A DNA stretch of 64,000 nucleotides, taken from assembly GCA_035255045.1 (NCBI GenBank), contig DATFAA010000165.1, positions 27,343-91,342 of the forward strand, read 5' to 3'. The stretch is from JAGTRP01 sp035255045. GTDB lineage: Bacteria; Pseudomonadota; Gammaproteobacteria; Burkholderiales; Rhodocyclaceae. Made by a program: the position numbers and the translations under genes. Of the stretch, positions 27,968 through 36,630 are shown one piece after another (positions within the stretch are counted from its first letter, which is position 1; each line of letters begins with the position of its first letter). The notes under the pieces were generated by a model. It was not told the origin of the DNA, searched no databases, and saw nothing but the letters and a program-made list of their open reading frames with translations.

Positions 27968-30900
27968 TCAAACACCGACTGCGCGGCGCTCGACCTTGAC
28001 CGCTGCGGAACGGTCGGCCCGTTTCACTGCGGCGTAGATCTCGTTGGAGGAATTGTACGAAGTGCGGATGATGACGTTCTCATCGAACAGGGCATCCTGG
28101 ATCGCTGCCGACATGGTGTGCAGCGGCGCGCCGCCGCCTTCGCCCATGCCTTTCGCGCCATTGTAGCTAAAGGGCGAAGGCGTCTCGATTTCGCCAAACT
28201 TCATGTCGGGCATGTTCATGATCGTGATCGGCGCGTAGTCGGTGAACGAGGCGGTGAGCAGGTTGCCTTCCTTGTCGTAGATGTAGTTTTCCATCAGCGC
28301 CGCGCCGATGCCATGGGCCGTGGCGCCATGCACCTGGCCGGCGACGATCTTCGGGTTGATGACGTTGCCGCAATCGTCCACCGCCGCATAGGCGAGGATC
28401 TTGGGCACGAAGGTCTGGCGATCGACCTCCACCACGGCGATGTGCAGCTGGGCGGCGTAGGTCAGCGTCAGGTTGCCCATCTTCTTGTCCACATCGGGAA
28501 TCTTGAAGGGCGGCCGATAGACGTGGCGGATGTTGAGGGTGACGTCGGCCAGCTCGGCGGGCTGGCCGGCGGTGTTGATATTCACCATGGCCGACAGGCC
28601 CCAGTAGTTGATGCTGCGGTCGGTGCCCTTGACCCGCAACTCCGGACCCTGCTGGCCGATGCCGAATTCCAGATCGTCCTCGTTCGCCTCGAGGGCGAAG
28701 GCGGCGATCATCTTCATCTCCTTCTTGAGCTTCTGGCAGGCGCCATGGACCGCCGACAGGCCGGTGACCGCGAACTGGCTGGCGTAGGAGCCGGAATGGC
28801 CGCCGTGGCTGTTGAAGGTGGTGTCGAACCCGGTGCGGACTTCCACCATGTCCGGGCGGATGCCGAGTTCGTCGGCGACCACCTGGGCTGTGGTGGTTTC
28901 GTGGCCCTGGCCGGACGGGGTGGAGCCGAGCATGACGACGACGGTACCGTCCAGGTCGAGCTTGATGGTGGCCACCTCGGAGTTGCCGGAGAAGGGCAGG
29001 TAGCGGTTGACGATGCGGGCCTGTCCGAAGTTGTTGGTGCCGGAGTCGAGGGTGGTGCCGATGCCGATGCCGATCCAGCGGCCTGCGGCACGGGCCTCGG
29101 CCTGGCGTTTCTTCCACTCGTCCCAGCCGATGAGCTCCTTGGTCTTCTCCAGCATCAGCGGGTAGTTGCCGGAGTCGTACACGCAGCCGTTGGGGGTGGT
29201 GTAGGGGAATTCGCGGATGTAGTTGCGCAGGCGCATCTCGTCGGACGCAATGCCCAGTTCATGGGCGCAGATGTCGATGATGCGCTCCATGAACCACAGC
29301 TGCTGGAGGCGCGAATAGCCGCGGTTGGGGGCCGTGGGACACTTGTTGGTGACCACCTGGTTGAAGTCGATCCTGATGTTGCGCAGCTTGTAGCAAGCCG
29401 GCAGCACTTGCGACCAGATCACGCAGCCGAGCGGCTCGTAGCGCGGATAGGCGCCGCAGTCGTCGAAATGGCGGGAGCGCACGGCGGTAATGACGCCGTC
29501 CCGGTCGAGGGCCACCTCGGTGTCCACATAGGTCCGTTCGTTGCCGTGGCCGCCGGCCAGCATGTGCTCGTTGCGGGTTTCCACCCACTTCACCGGCCGG
29601 CCGCCGACCTTCCTGGAAGCCAGGGCGGCAAGGGCCATGTACGGGTAGTTGCCGATCTTGCTGCCGAAACTGCCGCCGATGTCGTGGGTCTTGCAGCGTA
29701 TCTGGTCGATGCTGAGGCCCAGGGCCGGCGCGATCATCTGGATGGCGATGGCCGGAAAGGAGTTGTTGCAGAAGAAATCGACGCCGCCGACCGGCGACCA
29801 GGTGGCGACCACGGCGTTGGTTTCCAGCGGGGTGCTGGAGAAGCGGTGGAAGTTCATCTGGTCGATCTTGACCACATGGGCCGCTTCGGCAAAGGCCTTG
29901 TCCACCTCGCCGTATTCGAAAATGCCTTGCCAATGGTGATTGGTGCCCATGCCGGGGTGGAGGACGCACTTGTCCTCCAGGGCAGTCTTGAAGTCCACCG
30001 CGACGGGCAGCGGCTCGTACTCGATCTCCACCAGCTGGGCGGCGTCGGCCGCGATGCGCTGGTTCTCGGCGATGATGGCCACCACCGGCTCGCCCTGGTG
30101 GATGACCTTTTCCACCGCCAGCGGGAAGTCGCGGATATTCTGGGCATCGCCCGGACCGATCTGCATGAAGGGACTGGACACCTTGGCGATCTCGCCGCCG
30201 GTGAGGGTGCACACGACCCCGGCCAGCGCTTCGGCCTTGCTGGTGTCGATCTTGGCGATACGGGCGTGGGCGTAGGGCGAGCGCACCAGATTCATGTGCA
30301 GCATGCCCTCCACCTTGTAGTCGTCCACGAAGCGGCCCTGACCCCGCACCAGGCGGGAGTCTTCCTTGCGCGACAGGGGGGCGTGCACCCATTTCTCGCT
30401 GTGCTGGCGCTTGACGATGTCGGGGAAATCGTTGACCCGGGCCACATTCCGGAGGGGCTTGAGGGCGGGCGCGGCTGCTTCTTCCGCCGCCAGGGTGCCG
30501 CCGGTCCAGCCGGCGGTGAGGGCCGCGGTGTAGGCCGCATCGACGGCGCTTTCCTCGCTGGCCGCTGGGGCGGCCGTGCTGCCTTCCGACTTGCGCAGCT
30601 TGCGCATGAGACCCGACATCCAGCCGGATTTCTGCTGCGACTGCATTTCCCTGAGGGCCGCCGCCTCGCGTTGGTACTCGGGTGACATGGCCTGGCGCAG
30701 GCTGGTGATGACGGCGTTGATCTGCTGCTCGGCGTAGCCGGCGAGGCCGCCGCCGGCCAGGGAGAGGATCTTGCCGACCAGCTGGACTTCGCCCTGCCAC
30801 TTGACCAGGGTGCCCTTGCCTCGGGGCTCCAGGTCATAGGACGAAATCATGGTGTAGGCGCCGCCCATGACCTTGCCGGTGCCGACATAGGTGGCATGGC

Positions 30901-31120
30901 TGGGAGCGACCTTCTTTTTGAGGGTGAGATGGGTGGAGGCCGTACCGCGGATCTTGCCGATGCCCACCGAGACCTTCACCAGGGCGGTGTCGGTATCCAC
31001 CATTTCCAGGCTGGAAAAGGTCGGCAGCAGCGGCGCGAATTTCTGCGGATCCGACAACAGGTCGAACACCTCCGCCGGATGCGGGGACACCTCGAACTCG
31101 CCGGAAAACTTCATTTCCAT
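27968..31120 (-). CDS. CoxG-CoxL fusion: large catalytic subunit of a Mo hydroxylase
   Basis: 1050 residues. Residues 1-150 are a complete CoxG/SRPBCC lipid-binding-like domain, followed by an Ala-rich linker to about 245. The rest is a xanthine-dehydrogenase-family large subunit with the MCD cofactor and catalytic Glu994 in GMGEGGGAP. The loop that carries the CO dehydrogenase active-site Cys (AYxCSFR) reads P598-N-R-G-Y-S-R604 here, so it is neither form I CO dehydrogenase nor the common form II type. It should hydroxylate an organic substrate using water. Its start overlaps the S-subunit stop (TAATG). CoxG normally recruits the enzyme to the membrane; the fusion would fix it there (inference). 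Confidence 0.92.
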   Translation of the reverse strand: MEMKFSGEFEVSPHPAEVFDLLSDPQKFAPLLPTFSSLEMVDTDTALVKVSVGIGKIRGTASTHLTLKKKVAPSHATYVGTGKVMGGAYTMISSYDLEPRGKGTLVKWQGEVQLVGKILSLAGGGLAGYAEQQINAVITSLRQAMSPEYQREAAALREMQSQQKSGWMSGLMRKLRKSEGSTAAPAASEESAVDAAYTAALTAGWTGGTLAAEEAAAPALKPLRNVARVNDFPDIVKRQHSEKWVHAPLSRKEDSRLVRGQGRFVDDYKVEGMLHMNLVRSPYAHARIAKIDTSKAEALAGVVCTLTGGEIAKVSSPFMQIGPGDAQNIRDFPLAVEKVIHQGEPVVAIIAENQRIAADAAQLVEIEYEPLPVAVDFKTALEDKCVLHPGMGTNHHWQGIFEYGEVDKAFAEAAHVVKIDQMNFHRFSSTPLETNAVVATWSPVGGVDFFCNNSFPAIAIQMIAPALGLSIDQIRCKTHDIGGSFGSKIGNYPYMALAALASRKVGGRPVKWVETRNEHMLAGGHGNERTYVDTEVALDRDGVITAVRSRHFDDCGAYPRYEPLGCVIWSQVLPACYKLRNIRIDFNQVVTNKCPTAPNRGYSRLQQLWFMERIIDICAHELGIASDEMRLRNYIREFPYTTPNGCVYDSGNYPLMLEKTKELIGWDEWKKRQAEARAAGRWIGIGIGTTLDSGTNNFGQARIVNRYLPFSGNSEVATIKLDLDGTVVVMLGSTPSGQGHETTTAQVVADELGIRPDMVEVRTGFDTTFNSHGGHSGSYASQFAVTGLSAVHGACQKLKKEMKMIAAFALEANEDDLEFGIGQQGPELRVKGTDRSINYWGLSAMVNINTAGQPAELADVTLNIRHVYRPPFKIPDVDKKMGNLTLTYAAQLHIAVVEVDRQTFVPKILAYAAVDDCGNVINPKIVAGQVHGATAHGIGAALMENYIYDKEGNLLTASFTDYAPITIMNMPDMKFGEIETPSPFSYNGAKGMGEGGGAPLHTMSAAIQDALFDENVIIRTSYNSSNEIYAAVKRADRSAAVKVERRAVGV

Positions 31121-31611
31121 TATTTGCCTCCCTTCCCATCATTGACGACCGCTTCGACCGCCTTGAGGATGTTCTGATAGCCGGTGCAGCGGCAGACATT
31201 GCCGGCCAGCGCCTTGCGGATGGCCTTGCGGTCGGCTTCGGGGTGCTGTTCAAGGAGCGAGTGCGCGGACATCAGCATGCCGGGCGTGCAGAAGCCGCAT
31301 TGCAGGCCGTGATGCTCGGAGAAGGACTTCTGCAGGGGATGCAGTTCGCCGTCCTTCTCCAGGCCCTCGACCGTGAGAATCTCGCAGCCGTCGGCCTGGA
31401 CGGCGAACATGGTGCAGGACTTCACCGGCGCGCCGTCCAGCTTGACGGTGCAGGCGCCGCAATAGCTGGTGTCGCAGCCGATATGGGTGCCGGTGAGGCC
31501 GACTTCCTCGCGGATGAATTCCACCAGCAGCATGCGCGGCTCAATCTGGCGGCGGTGCTTTTCGCCATTGATGGAGACTTCGATGGTCACCAGTTGAACG
31601 GTATCAGGCAT
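31120..31611 (-). CDS. Small 2x[2Fe-2S] subunit of the Mo hydroxylase
   Basis: 163 residues. The plant-type cluster is bound by Cys46, Cys51, Cys54 and Cys66, and the second by Cys105, Cys108, Cys140 and Cys142 (CGFCTPG and CRCTG). It relays electrons from the Mo site to the FAD subunit. The start at 31611 overlaps the medium-subunit stop by eight bases and the stop overlaps the next start, so the three subunits are translated as a coupled set. Gene order M-S-L is that of coxMSL. Confidence 0.95.
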   Translation of the reverse strand: MPDTVQLVTIEVSINGEKHRRQIEPRMLLVEFIREEVGLTGTHIGCDTSYCGACTVKLDGAPVKSCTMFAVQADGCEILTVEGLEKDGELHPLQKSFSEHHGLQCGFCTPGMLMSAHSLLEQHPEADRKAIRKALAGNVCRCTGYQNILKAVEAVVNDGKGGK

Positions 31612-32500
31612 AAACGTGACTCCCCTCGATCTTGATGTTGGCGCAACGGCGTACGGCGGTGTCGGCAGCCTGCAGGAGCAGGCCGCGCAGCAGTTGCCGC
31701 TTGTATTCGGTGTTGCCGCGGGTATCGCTGGCCGGCTCGGCGACGGCGATCGCCGCGTCGGCGGCGCGTTCCCAAAGACGCTTGCCGACTTCCTTGCCGC
31801 GCAGCTCGGCTTCCGCCTCGAGGGCGCGCCGCGGTGTCGGGCCGGCGCCGCCCATGACGATGCGGACATCGCGGCAGGCATTGCCGGGGCCGAGCGTCAG
31901 CTGGACGCCGACGGAGCAGACGGGGAAGGCGGCGGCCGCCTTCTTGTAGGCGATATAGGCGCCGGCGCTGCCGCTGGCCGGCGCCTTGAAGCGGATGGCG
32001 GTCACCAGTTCGCCCGGTACCAGCACCGTGGTGTAGGCATCGCTGATGAATTCGCTGATGGGGATCTGACGGTCGCCGTTGGGGCCGGAGCAGAGGACTT
32101 CGGCGTCGAGGGTATGGAGCAGGGCCGGCCAGTCGCAGTTCGGGTCGGCGGCGCTGACCGAGCCGCCGATGGTGCCGCGGCTGCGCACCTGGGCGTCGGC
32201 GATGCCGCCGGCGCAATCCCGGACGATGGGGATCTCGGCGGCGATGTCGGACTTGGCAACCCAGCCGTGGGGCGAGAGGGCGCCGACGTGGATCCAGCCG
32301 TTCTCCTTCTTGGCGAAGCGCAGATCGGGCAGGCGACCGATATCAACGAGATCCGTCGGCTCGTCCAGGCGCAGCTTCAGGATGGGAATGAGAGTCTGGC
32401 CACCGGCCAGGGGCTTGGCGGTCTCGCCCAGGGCGGACAGCATCAGTGTGGCTTCCTTCAGGGAAGCGGGTCTGTGATACCGGAATGGCGCTGGATACAT
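31604..32500 (-). CDS. Medium FAD-binding subunit of the Mo hydroxylase
   Basis: 298 residues of the CoxM/XdhB family. The FAD pyrophosphate-binding motifs are AGGQTLIP near residue 33 and TIGGSVSAADP near 109, and the C-terminal CO_deh_flav_C domain follows. It passes electrons to an unknown acceptor. A GAGGATT ribosome site precedes the ATG. It starts 44 bases after the cofC stop, so F420 and hydroxylase genes appear to share one transcript. Confidence 0.94.
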   Translation of the reverse strand: MYPAPFRYHRPASLKEATLMLSALGETAKPLAGGQTLIPILKLRLDEPTDLVDIGRLPDLRFAKKENGWIHVGALSPHGWVAKSDIAAEIPIVRDCAGGIADAQVRSRGTIGGSVSAADPNCDWPALLHTLDAEVLCSGPNGDRQIPISEFISDAYTTVLVPGELVTAIRFKAPASGSAGAYIAYKKAAAAFPVCSVGVQLTLGPGNACRDVRIVMGGAGPTPRRALEAEAELRGKEVGKRLWERAADAAIAVAEPASDTRGNTEYKRQLLRGLLLQAADTAVRRCANIKIEGSHVYA

Positions 32501-32544
32501 GGCGAATCCTCAAGGTGTTTAGTATCGGGCGGATAAACTTGCTG

Positions 32545-33288
32545 TCAGGCTGACGATAGAGCCAATCGTCCCGGGGAGCTTGCCTCGCAGTGCAGATCGG
32601 CTTGCACGCCGGTGCGGGGGCGTCTGGCCCGGTCCTCGCGCAGCAGTGCGGCGGTGGCGCTGTGCTTGAAGCTGCCGCGCCGGCAGAGCCCCTGCAGGAC
32701 CTCGTAGTCGGGCGATTCATCGATGTCCTGCGCCAGCATGGGATCGCGCCGGACCTCGAAGGCGATTCCCGCCGCCGTGGCTATGGACCGGAAGCGCGCC
32801 AGGCTGCCGCTGCCAAAAACCAGGGGCAGCGGCAGGGGAAGGGGGGCCAGCAGCAGGTTGGTGCCGGTGCCGTGCTTGCAGCAGGCAGCCCGCAGGCCGC
32901 CGGCCAGGCCGTCCCCGCCGGCCGGCGCCACGAAGCGGTCCACCAGGGCGGGGGTGAGCAGGGGCAGGTCGGCGTGGGCGATGAGGACGTGACTGGCGCC
33001 CTGGGTGGCGGCCCAGAGGGCCGCGTCGCCGAGATCCTCGTTGAGGCCGCGCACCCCCGCGCCGCTATGGCTCACCACTCCGGGCACGCCCAGCAGGCGG
33101 GGCAGATCGGGAATGTCGCTCACCAGGACGACCCGCTCCACCGCACGGGAGCCGGCCAGGGCGGCCGTCACGTCGCGGGCCATGGCCAAGACCAGGGCCC
33201 GGCGCTCGGGGCCGGTGAGGGCGTTGGCCAGACGCGTCTTGGCGCTGGCCAGGTTCTTGAGGGGCACCAGGGCCCAGAGGCGGCTCAT
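32545..33288 (-). CDS. cofC: F420 biosynthesis guanylyltransferase CofC
   Basis: 247 residues. A nucleotidyltransferase with VPLKNLASAKTRLA at the N terminus and an acidic HADLPLL metal site, as in CofC/FbiD. It activates a three-carbon phosphate (2-phospho-L-lactate, phosphoenolpyruvate or, in some Proteobacteria, 3-phosphoglycerate) with GTP for the F420 tail; which substrate applies here cannot be read off. The C-terminal 45 residues are extended and basic. The ATG overlaps the cofD stop by ATGA. The annotation rests on family features plus position next to cofD and cofE. Confidence 0.88.
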   Translation of the reverse strand: MSRLWALVPLKNLASAKTRLANALTGPERRALVLAMARDVTAALAGSRAVERVVLVSDIPDLPRLLGVPGVVSHSGAGVRGLNEDLGDAALWAATQGASHVLIAHADLPLLTPALVDRFVAPAGGDGLAGGLRAACCKHGTGTNLLLAPLPLPLPLVFGSGSLARFRSIATAAGIAFEVRRDPMLAQDIDESPDYEVLQGLCRRGSFKHSATAALLREDRARRPRTGVQADLHCEASSPGRLALSSA

Positions 33289-34262
33289 GGCTGTACCCCC
33301 AGGCTTTGGGCAAAGGCCAGGCATTCGCGGGCGAGCCTGATCTTGTCGTCGATGGTTTTCATGACTATTCCACAGGCCAGCAGTGGCAAGCTGTCTCCGA
33401 GTTCGCGGGCGGCGGCCGCATCGTCGGCGTCGATCACGTAGCCATCGAGAATCTCGCCGTAATGGCGGGCGATGGCGCCTGCCGACGGGTTCAGGCCCAG
33501 TTCGCCCATGATCTTGGCGGTGGGGCCCTTGATGGCGGCGCCGCTGACGATGGGAGCCACGGCGATCACCGGGGCGCTCAGACGACGAAGGGCTTCGCGG
33601 ACGCCGGGCAGGGCGAGGATGGGGTCGATGCTGAGATAGGGATTCGACGGGCAGATGATGACGCCGGCGAGATCAGGGGCGTTGAGCGCTTCCAGAAAGG
33701 CAGGGGAGGGCCGGGCAGTATCGGCGCCGACGTAACGCAGCCTGCGGACGACCGGGATGCAGCGTTTGCGTACGAAATAGTGCTGGAAGGGCAACACTCC
33801 GGCGTCGGAGTCCACGAGGGTCCGGACCGGATTGTCAGACATGGGTACGATCTGGTGCTCGATGCCGAAGGAGCGGGCGATGCGGCTCGTGACTTTGCTC
33901 AGGGAGCAGCCGTTTTCCAGCATCACCCGGCGTGCCAGGTGCAGCCCCAGGTCCTTGTCGCCCAGCCTGAACCAGGGCTCGACCCCGAGCAGTTCCTGGA
34001 CGGTGTGGGCTGACCAGCTTTCCTCGTCGCGACCCCAGCCTAGCACCGGATTTTCCAGGCCGGCCAAGGTATAGGTGACGGTATCGAGGTCGGGGCATAT
34101 GGGCAGGCCAAGGTGCTCGAAGTCATCACCGTTATTGACGACGATGGTCAGTCTGCCGGCCGGCAGTACGCGACTCAGTCCAAGGGCCAGTTTGGCGCCG
34201 CCGACACCGCCGCACAGGGCCAGATAGCGGCCTTCGGCCGGTTCTTTCGTGGTGGTGGTCAC
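33285..34262 (-). CDS. cofD: F420 biosynthesis transferase CofD
   Basis: 325 residues. The N-terminal ALCGGVGGAKLA, then NNGDDFEHLGLPICPDLDT, are diagnostic of CofD/FbiA, which joins the activated phospho-acid to Fo to give F420-0 (or dehydro-F420-0). A GTG start overlaps the cofE stop by GTGA, and its own stop overlaps cofC. The tight E-D-C order indicates one translational unit. Relatives in archaea and actinobacteria use the same motifs. Confidence 0.95.
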   Translation of the reverse strand: MTTTTKEPAEGRYLALCGGVGGAKLALGLSRVLPAGRLTIVVNNGDDFEHLGLPICPDLDTVTYTLAGLENPVLGWGRDEESWSAHTVQELLGVEPWFRLGDKDLGLHLARRVMLENGCSLSKVTSRIARSFGIEHQIVPMSDNPVRTLVDSDAGVLPFQHYFVRKRCIPVVRRLRYVGADTARPSPAFLEALNAPDLAGVIICPSNPYLSIDPILALPGVREALRRLSAPVIAVAPIVSGAAIKGPTAKIMGELGLNPSAGAIARHYGEILDGYVIDADDAAAARELGDSLPLLACGIVMKTIDDKIRLARECLAFAQSLGVQP

Positions 34263-35047
34263 AGAAATAGGTCCTGTTCAGATGGGCGGAGCAGGTCGGC
34301 GGCGCTGCCCCGTCCGCCGAAGGCGAGGCCGCGCACCACGACGATGGGCAGGGACTGGTCGGAGGGCCCCATCAGGATCGACGCCGCGGCGGCGATCTCG
34401 TCGCCTTGGGCGACCTGGGTGATTTCCATCTTGCGCCCTTCGAGGTCGGGTTTGCCGCGATAGTCGTTGAGGGTCACGAAGCCGGCGGCTCCCAGGCAGA
34501 CGCCGCAGGTGCCGAGGCGCCACGGGCGTCCGAAACTGTCCACGATCAGCACGCCTGCATTGACGCCATATTCGGTCTGGATCTGGCGGTGGAGCTCAGC
34601 GGCGCTGCGGTCGGGATTTTCCGGCAGCAGCAGCATCTGGTCGTCGCCGGCGTCGATGTTCGAGCGGTCGATGCCGGCATTGGCGCAGATGAAACCCAGG
34701 CGGTGGCGCACGATCAGCACCTCCTTGCTCCAGCGGATGACGCGGTCCGATTCCCGCAGGATCATTTCCACCACGCGCTCGTCCTTGCCGCACTGGGCGG
34801 CGAGTTCCTTCGCACGTGCCGACGCCTCGACGCTGTCGAGGCGCACATAGCGGTTTTCGGATTTGGATACGATCTTCTGGGTGACCACGAGAATATCGTT
34901 GTCCTGCAGAGCCAGATCGTTGGCCCGCAGCGTCTGCGCTATCAAGGGGAACAGCGGCTCTCCGGGGCGCACCATGGGAAACCCGACAGGAGCTAGCAAC
35001 TCGAGACGCGGGATGGGGGCGCGGGATGGTTCGGACGAATTGCTCAC
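34259..35047 (-). CDS. cofE: Coenzyme F420:L-glutamate ligase CofE
   Basis: 262 residues. VTQKIVSKSENR, ESDRVIRWSKEVLI, GFICANAGIDRSNI and IVDSFGRPWRLGT are the conserved blocks of CofE and of the FbiB N-terminal domain. It adds glutamates to F420-0 using GTP. The fused C-terminal nitroreductase-like FMN domain of actinobacterial FbiB is absent, so reduction of a dehydro-F420 intermediate, if needed, must be done by another protein. GTG start with AGGAG ten bases upstream. About 190 bases separate it from pntB. Confidence 0.94.
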   Translation of the reverse strand: MSNSSEPSRAPIPRLELLAPVGFPMVRPGEPLFPLIAQTLRANDLALQDNDILVVTQKIVSKSENRYVRLDSVEASARAKELAAQCGKDERVVEMILRESDRVIRWSKEVLIVRHRLGFICANAGIDRSNIDAGDDQMLLLPENPDRSAAELHRQIQTEYGVNAGVLIVDSFGRPWRLGTCGVCLGAAGFVTLNDYRGKPDLEGRKMEITQVAQGDEIAAAASILMGPSDQSLPIVVVRGLAFGGRGSAADLLRPSEQDLFL

Positions 35048-35236
35048 GGCTTTCGGCTCCTGTCATGAAGAAAATGGACCTTCAGGGGGTTGCCGGCCGT
35101 CACGCCCGCACGGGGCCGCATGGCTCCGAACCCTGTTCCTGATCCAATCGCAAAGCGGCCCCTTTTGCAGCCGGCGACCCGGCCAAGACCATCGAGGGGC
35201 ACGCGGACGATGGCTTGGTTTCATGATCGGGTCGCC

Positions 35237-36628
35237 CTAGGCGATGGCCTTCAAGATGGCATCGACGCTGACCCGGGCATCGCCGAACAGCATGCGGGTG
35301 TTTTCCTTGAAGAAAAGCGGGTTCTCGACACCGGCGTAGCCGGCACCCGTTGAGCGCTTGGAAACGATGACCGTGCCCGCCTTCCACACTTCGAGCACCG
35401 GCATGCCGGCGATGGGGCTGCCGGGGTTGTCGATGGCGGCGGGATTCACCGTGTCGTTGGCGCCGATGACCAGCACCACGTCGGTCTTGGGGAAATCCTC
35501 GTTGATTTCGTCCATTTCAAGCACGATGTCGTAATGAACCTTCGCCTCGGCCAGCAGGACGTTCATGTGACCGGGCATGCGGCCCGCCACCGGGTGGATG
35601 GCGAAGCGCACATTGACGCCCTTGTTGCGCAGGATGTGGGTCAGTTCGGAGACCGGGTGCTGCGCCTGGGCAACCGCCAGGCCATACCCGGGCACGATGA
35701 TGACGTCGTCGGCATTCACGAGCATTTCGGCGACTTCGTCCGCAGTGGTCGACTGAACCGTCCCGGCTTCCTCTTTTTGCCCTCCAGCCGACGTTCCGGC
35801 GCCGAAACCGCCCAGGATGACGCTGAGGAACTGGCGGTTCATGGCGCGGCACATGATGTAGCTGAGAATGGCGCCGCTCGATCCCACCAGGGCGCCGGTG
35901 ACGATCAGGAGGTTGTTGGAGAGCATGAATCCGGAGGCCGCGGCGGCCCAGCCGGAATAGCTGTTCAGCATGGAGATGACCACCGGCATGTCGGCGCCGC
36001 CGATGGCCATCACCATATGTACACCGAAGGCGCAGGCGATCAGGGTCATCAGGACCAGGGGCAGCAGGGCGGCCGTGCCGGAATCCGCTGCGAGGAATTC
36101 GGCGCCGAGCCAGATGCAGGCCAGGCCGGCGGCAAGATTGAGCCAGTGGCGGGCAGGCAGGAGCAACGGCTTGCTGGTGATGAAGCCACGCAGCTTGCCG
36201 AAAGCGACCACCGAACCGGTGAAGGTGACGGCGCCGATGAGGATGCCGAGGTAGATCTCGACCTCGTGGAAAGTCTTCTCGGCGCCCTGCAGGGCCGAGT
36301 CGGGATCCATGAAACTGGCGTAACCCACTAGTACGGCGGCGAGGCCGACGAAACTGTGCATCACCGCCACGAGCTCGGGCATGGCCGTCATCTGAACCCG
36401 CGACGCCAGTACGGTGCCGATGGCGCTGCCCAGCACCATGGCCCCCAGCAGGAACGGTCCGATGGCGTGCTGGTTGGCGGCGATGCTGGCGACAATTGCG
36501 ATGCCCATCCCCAGAATCCCGTAGAGATTGCCGCGCTGGGCCGTCTTCTGATGGCTCAGGCCACCCAGGCTGAGGATGAACAGCACGCAGGCACCGATAT
36601 ACGATGCCGACAAGATTCCGGTATTCAT
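35237..36628 (-). CDS. pntB: Proton-translocating NAD(P) transhydrogenase, beta subunit
   Basis: 463 residues. About nine membrane helices are followed by the NADP-binding dIII domain with IVPGYGLAVAQAQHPV and VVLVIGANDTVNPAA. With PntA it uses the proton gradient to make NADPH from NADH. ATG 36628 is preceded by GAGGGGAAA; the longer frame to 37159 is a shadow of pntA. It starts two bases after the pntA stop. Placed at the head of the F420/hydroxylase operon it would raise NADPH supply for the pathway (inference). Confidence 0.96.
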   Translation of the reverse strand: MNTGILSASYIGACVLFILSLGGLSHQKTAQRGNLYGILGMGIAIVASIAANQHAIGPFLLGAMVLGSAIGTVLASRVQMTAMPELVAVMHSFVGLAAVLVGYASFMDPDSALQGAEKTFHEVEIYLGILIGAVTFTGSVVAFGKLRGFITSKPLLLPARHWLNLAAGLACIWLGAEFLAADSGTAALLPLVLMTLIACAFGVHMVMAIGGADMPVVISMLNSYSGWAAAASGFMLSNNLLIVTGALVGSSGAILSYIMCRAMNRQFLSVILGGFGAGTSAGGQKEEAGTVQSTTADEVAEMLVNADDVIIVPGYGLAVAQAQHPVSELTHILRNKGVNVRFAIHPVAGRMPGHMNVLLAEAKVHYDIVLEMDEINEDFPKTDVVLVIGANDTVNPAAIDNPGSPIAGMPVLEVWKAGTVIVSKRSTGAGYAGVENPLFFKENTRMLFGDARVSVDAILKAIA

Positions 36629-36630
36629 GT

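Noticed and set aside
27968..31120. Form I CO dehydrogenase
   Set aside because: The Cys-containing loop AYxCSFR is absent (PNRGYSR instead), so oxidation of CO is unlikely despite coxD, coxE and coxG.
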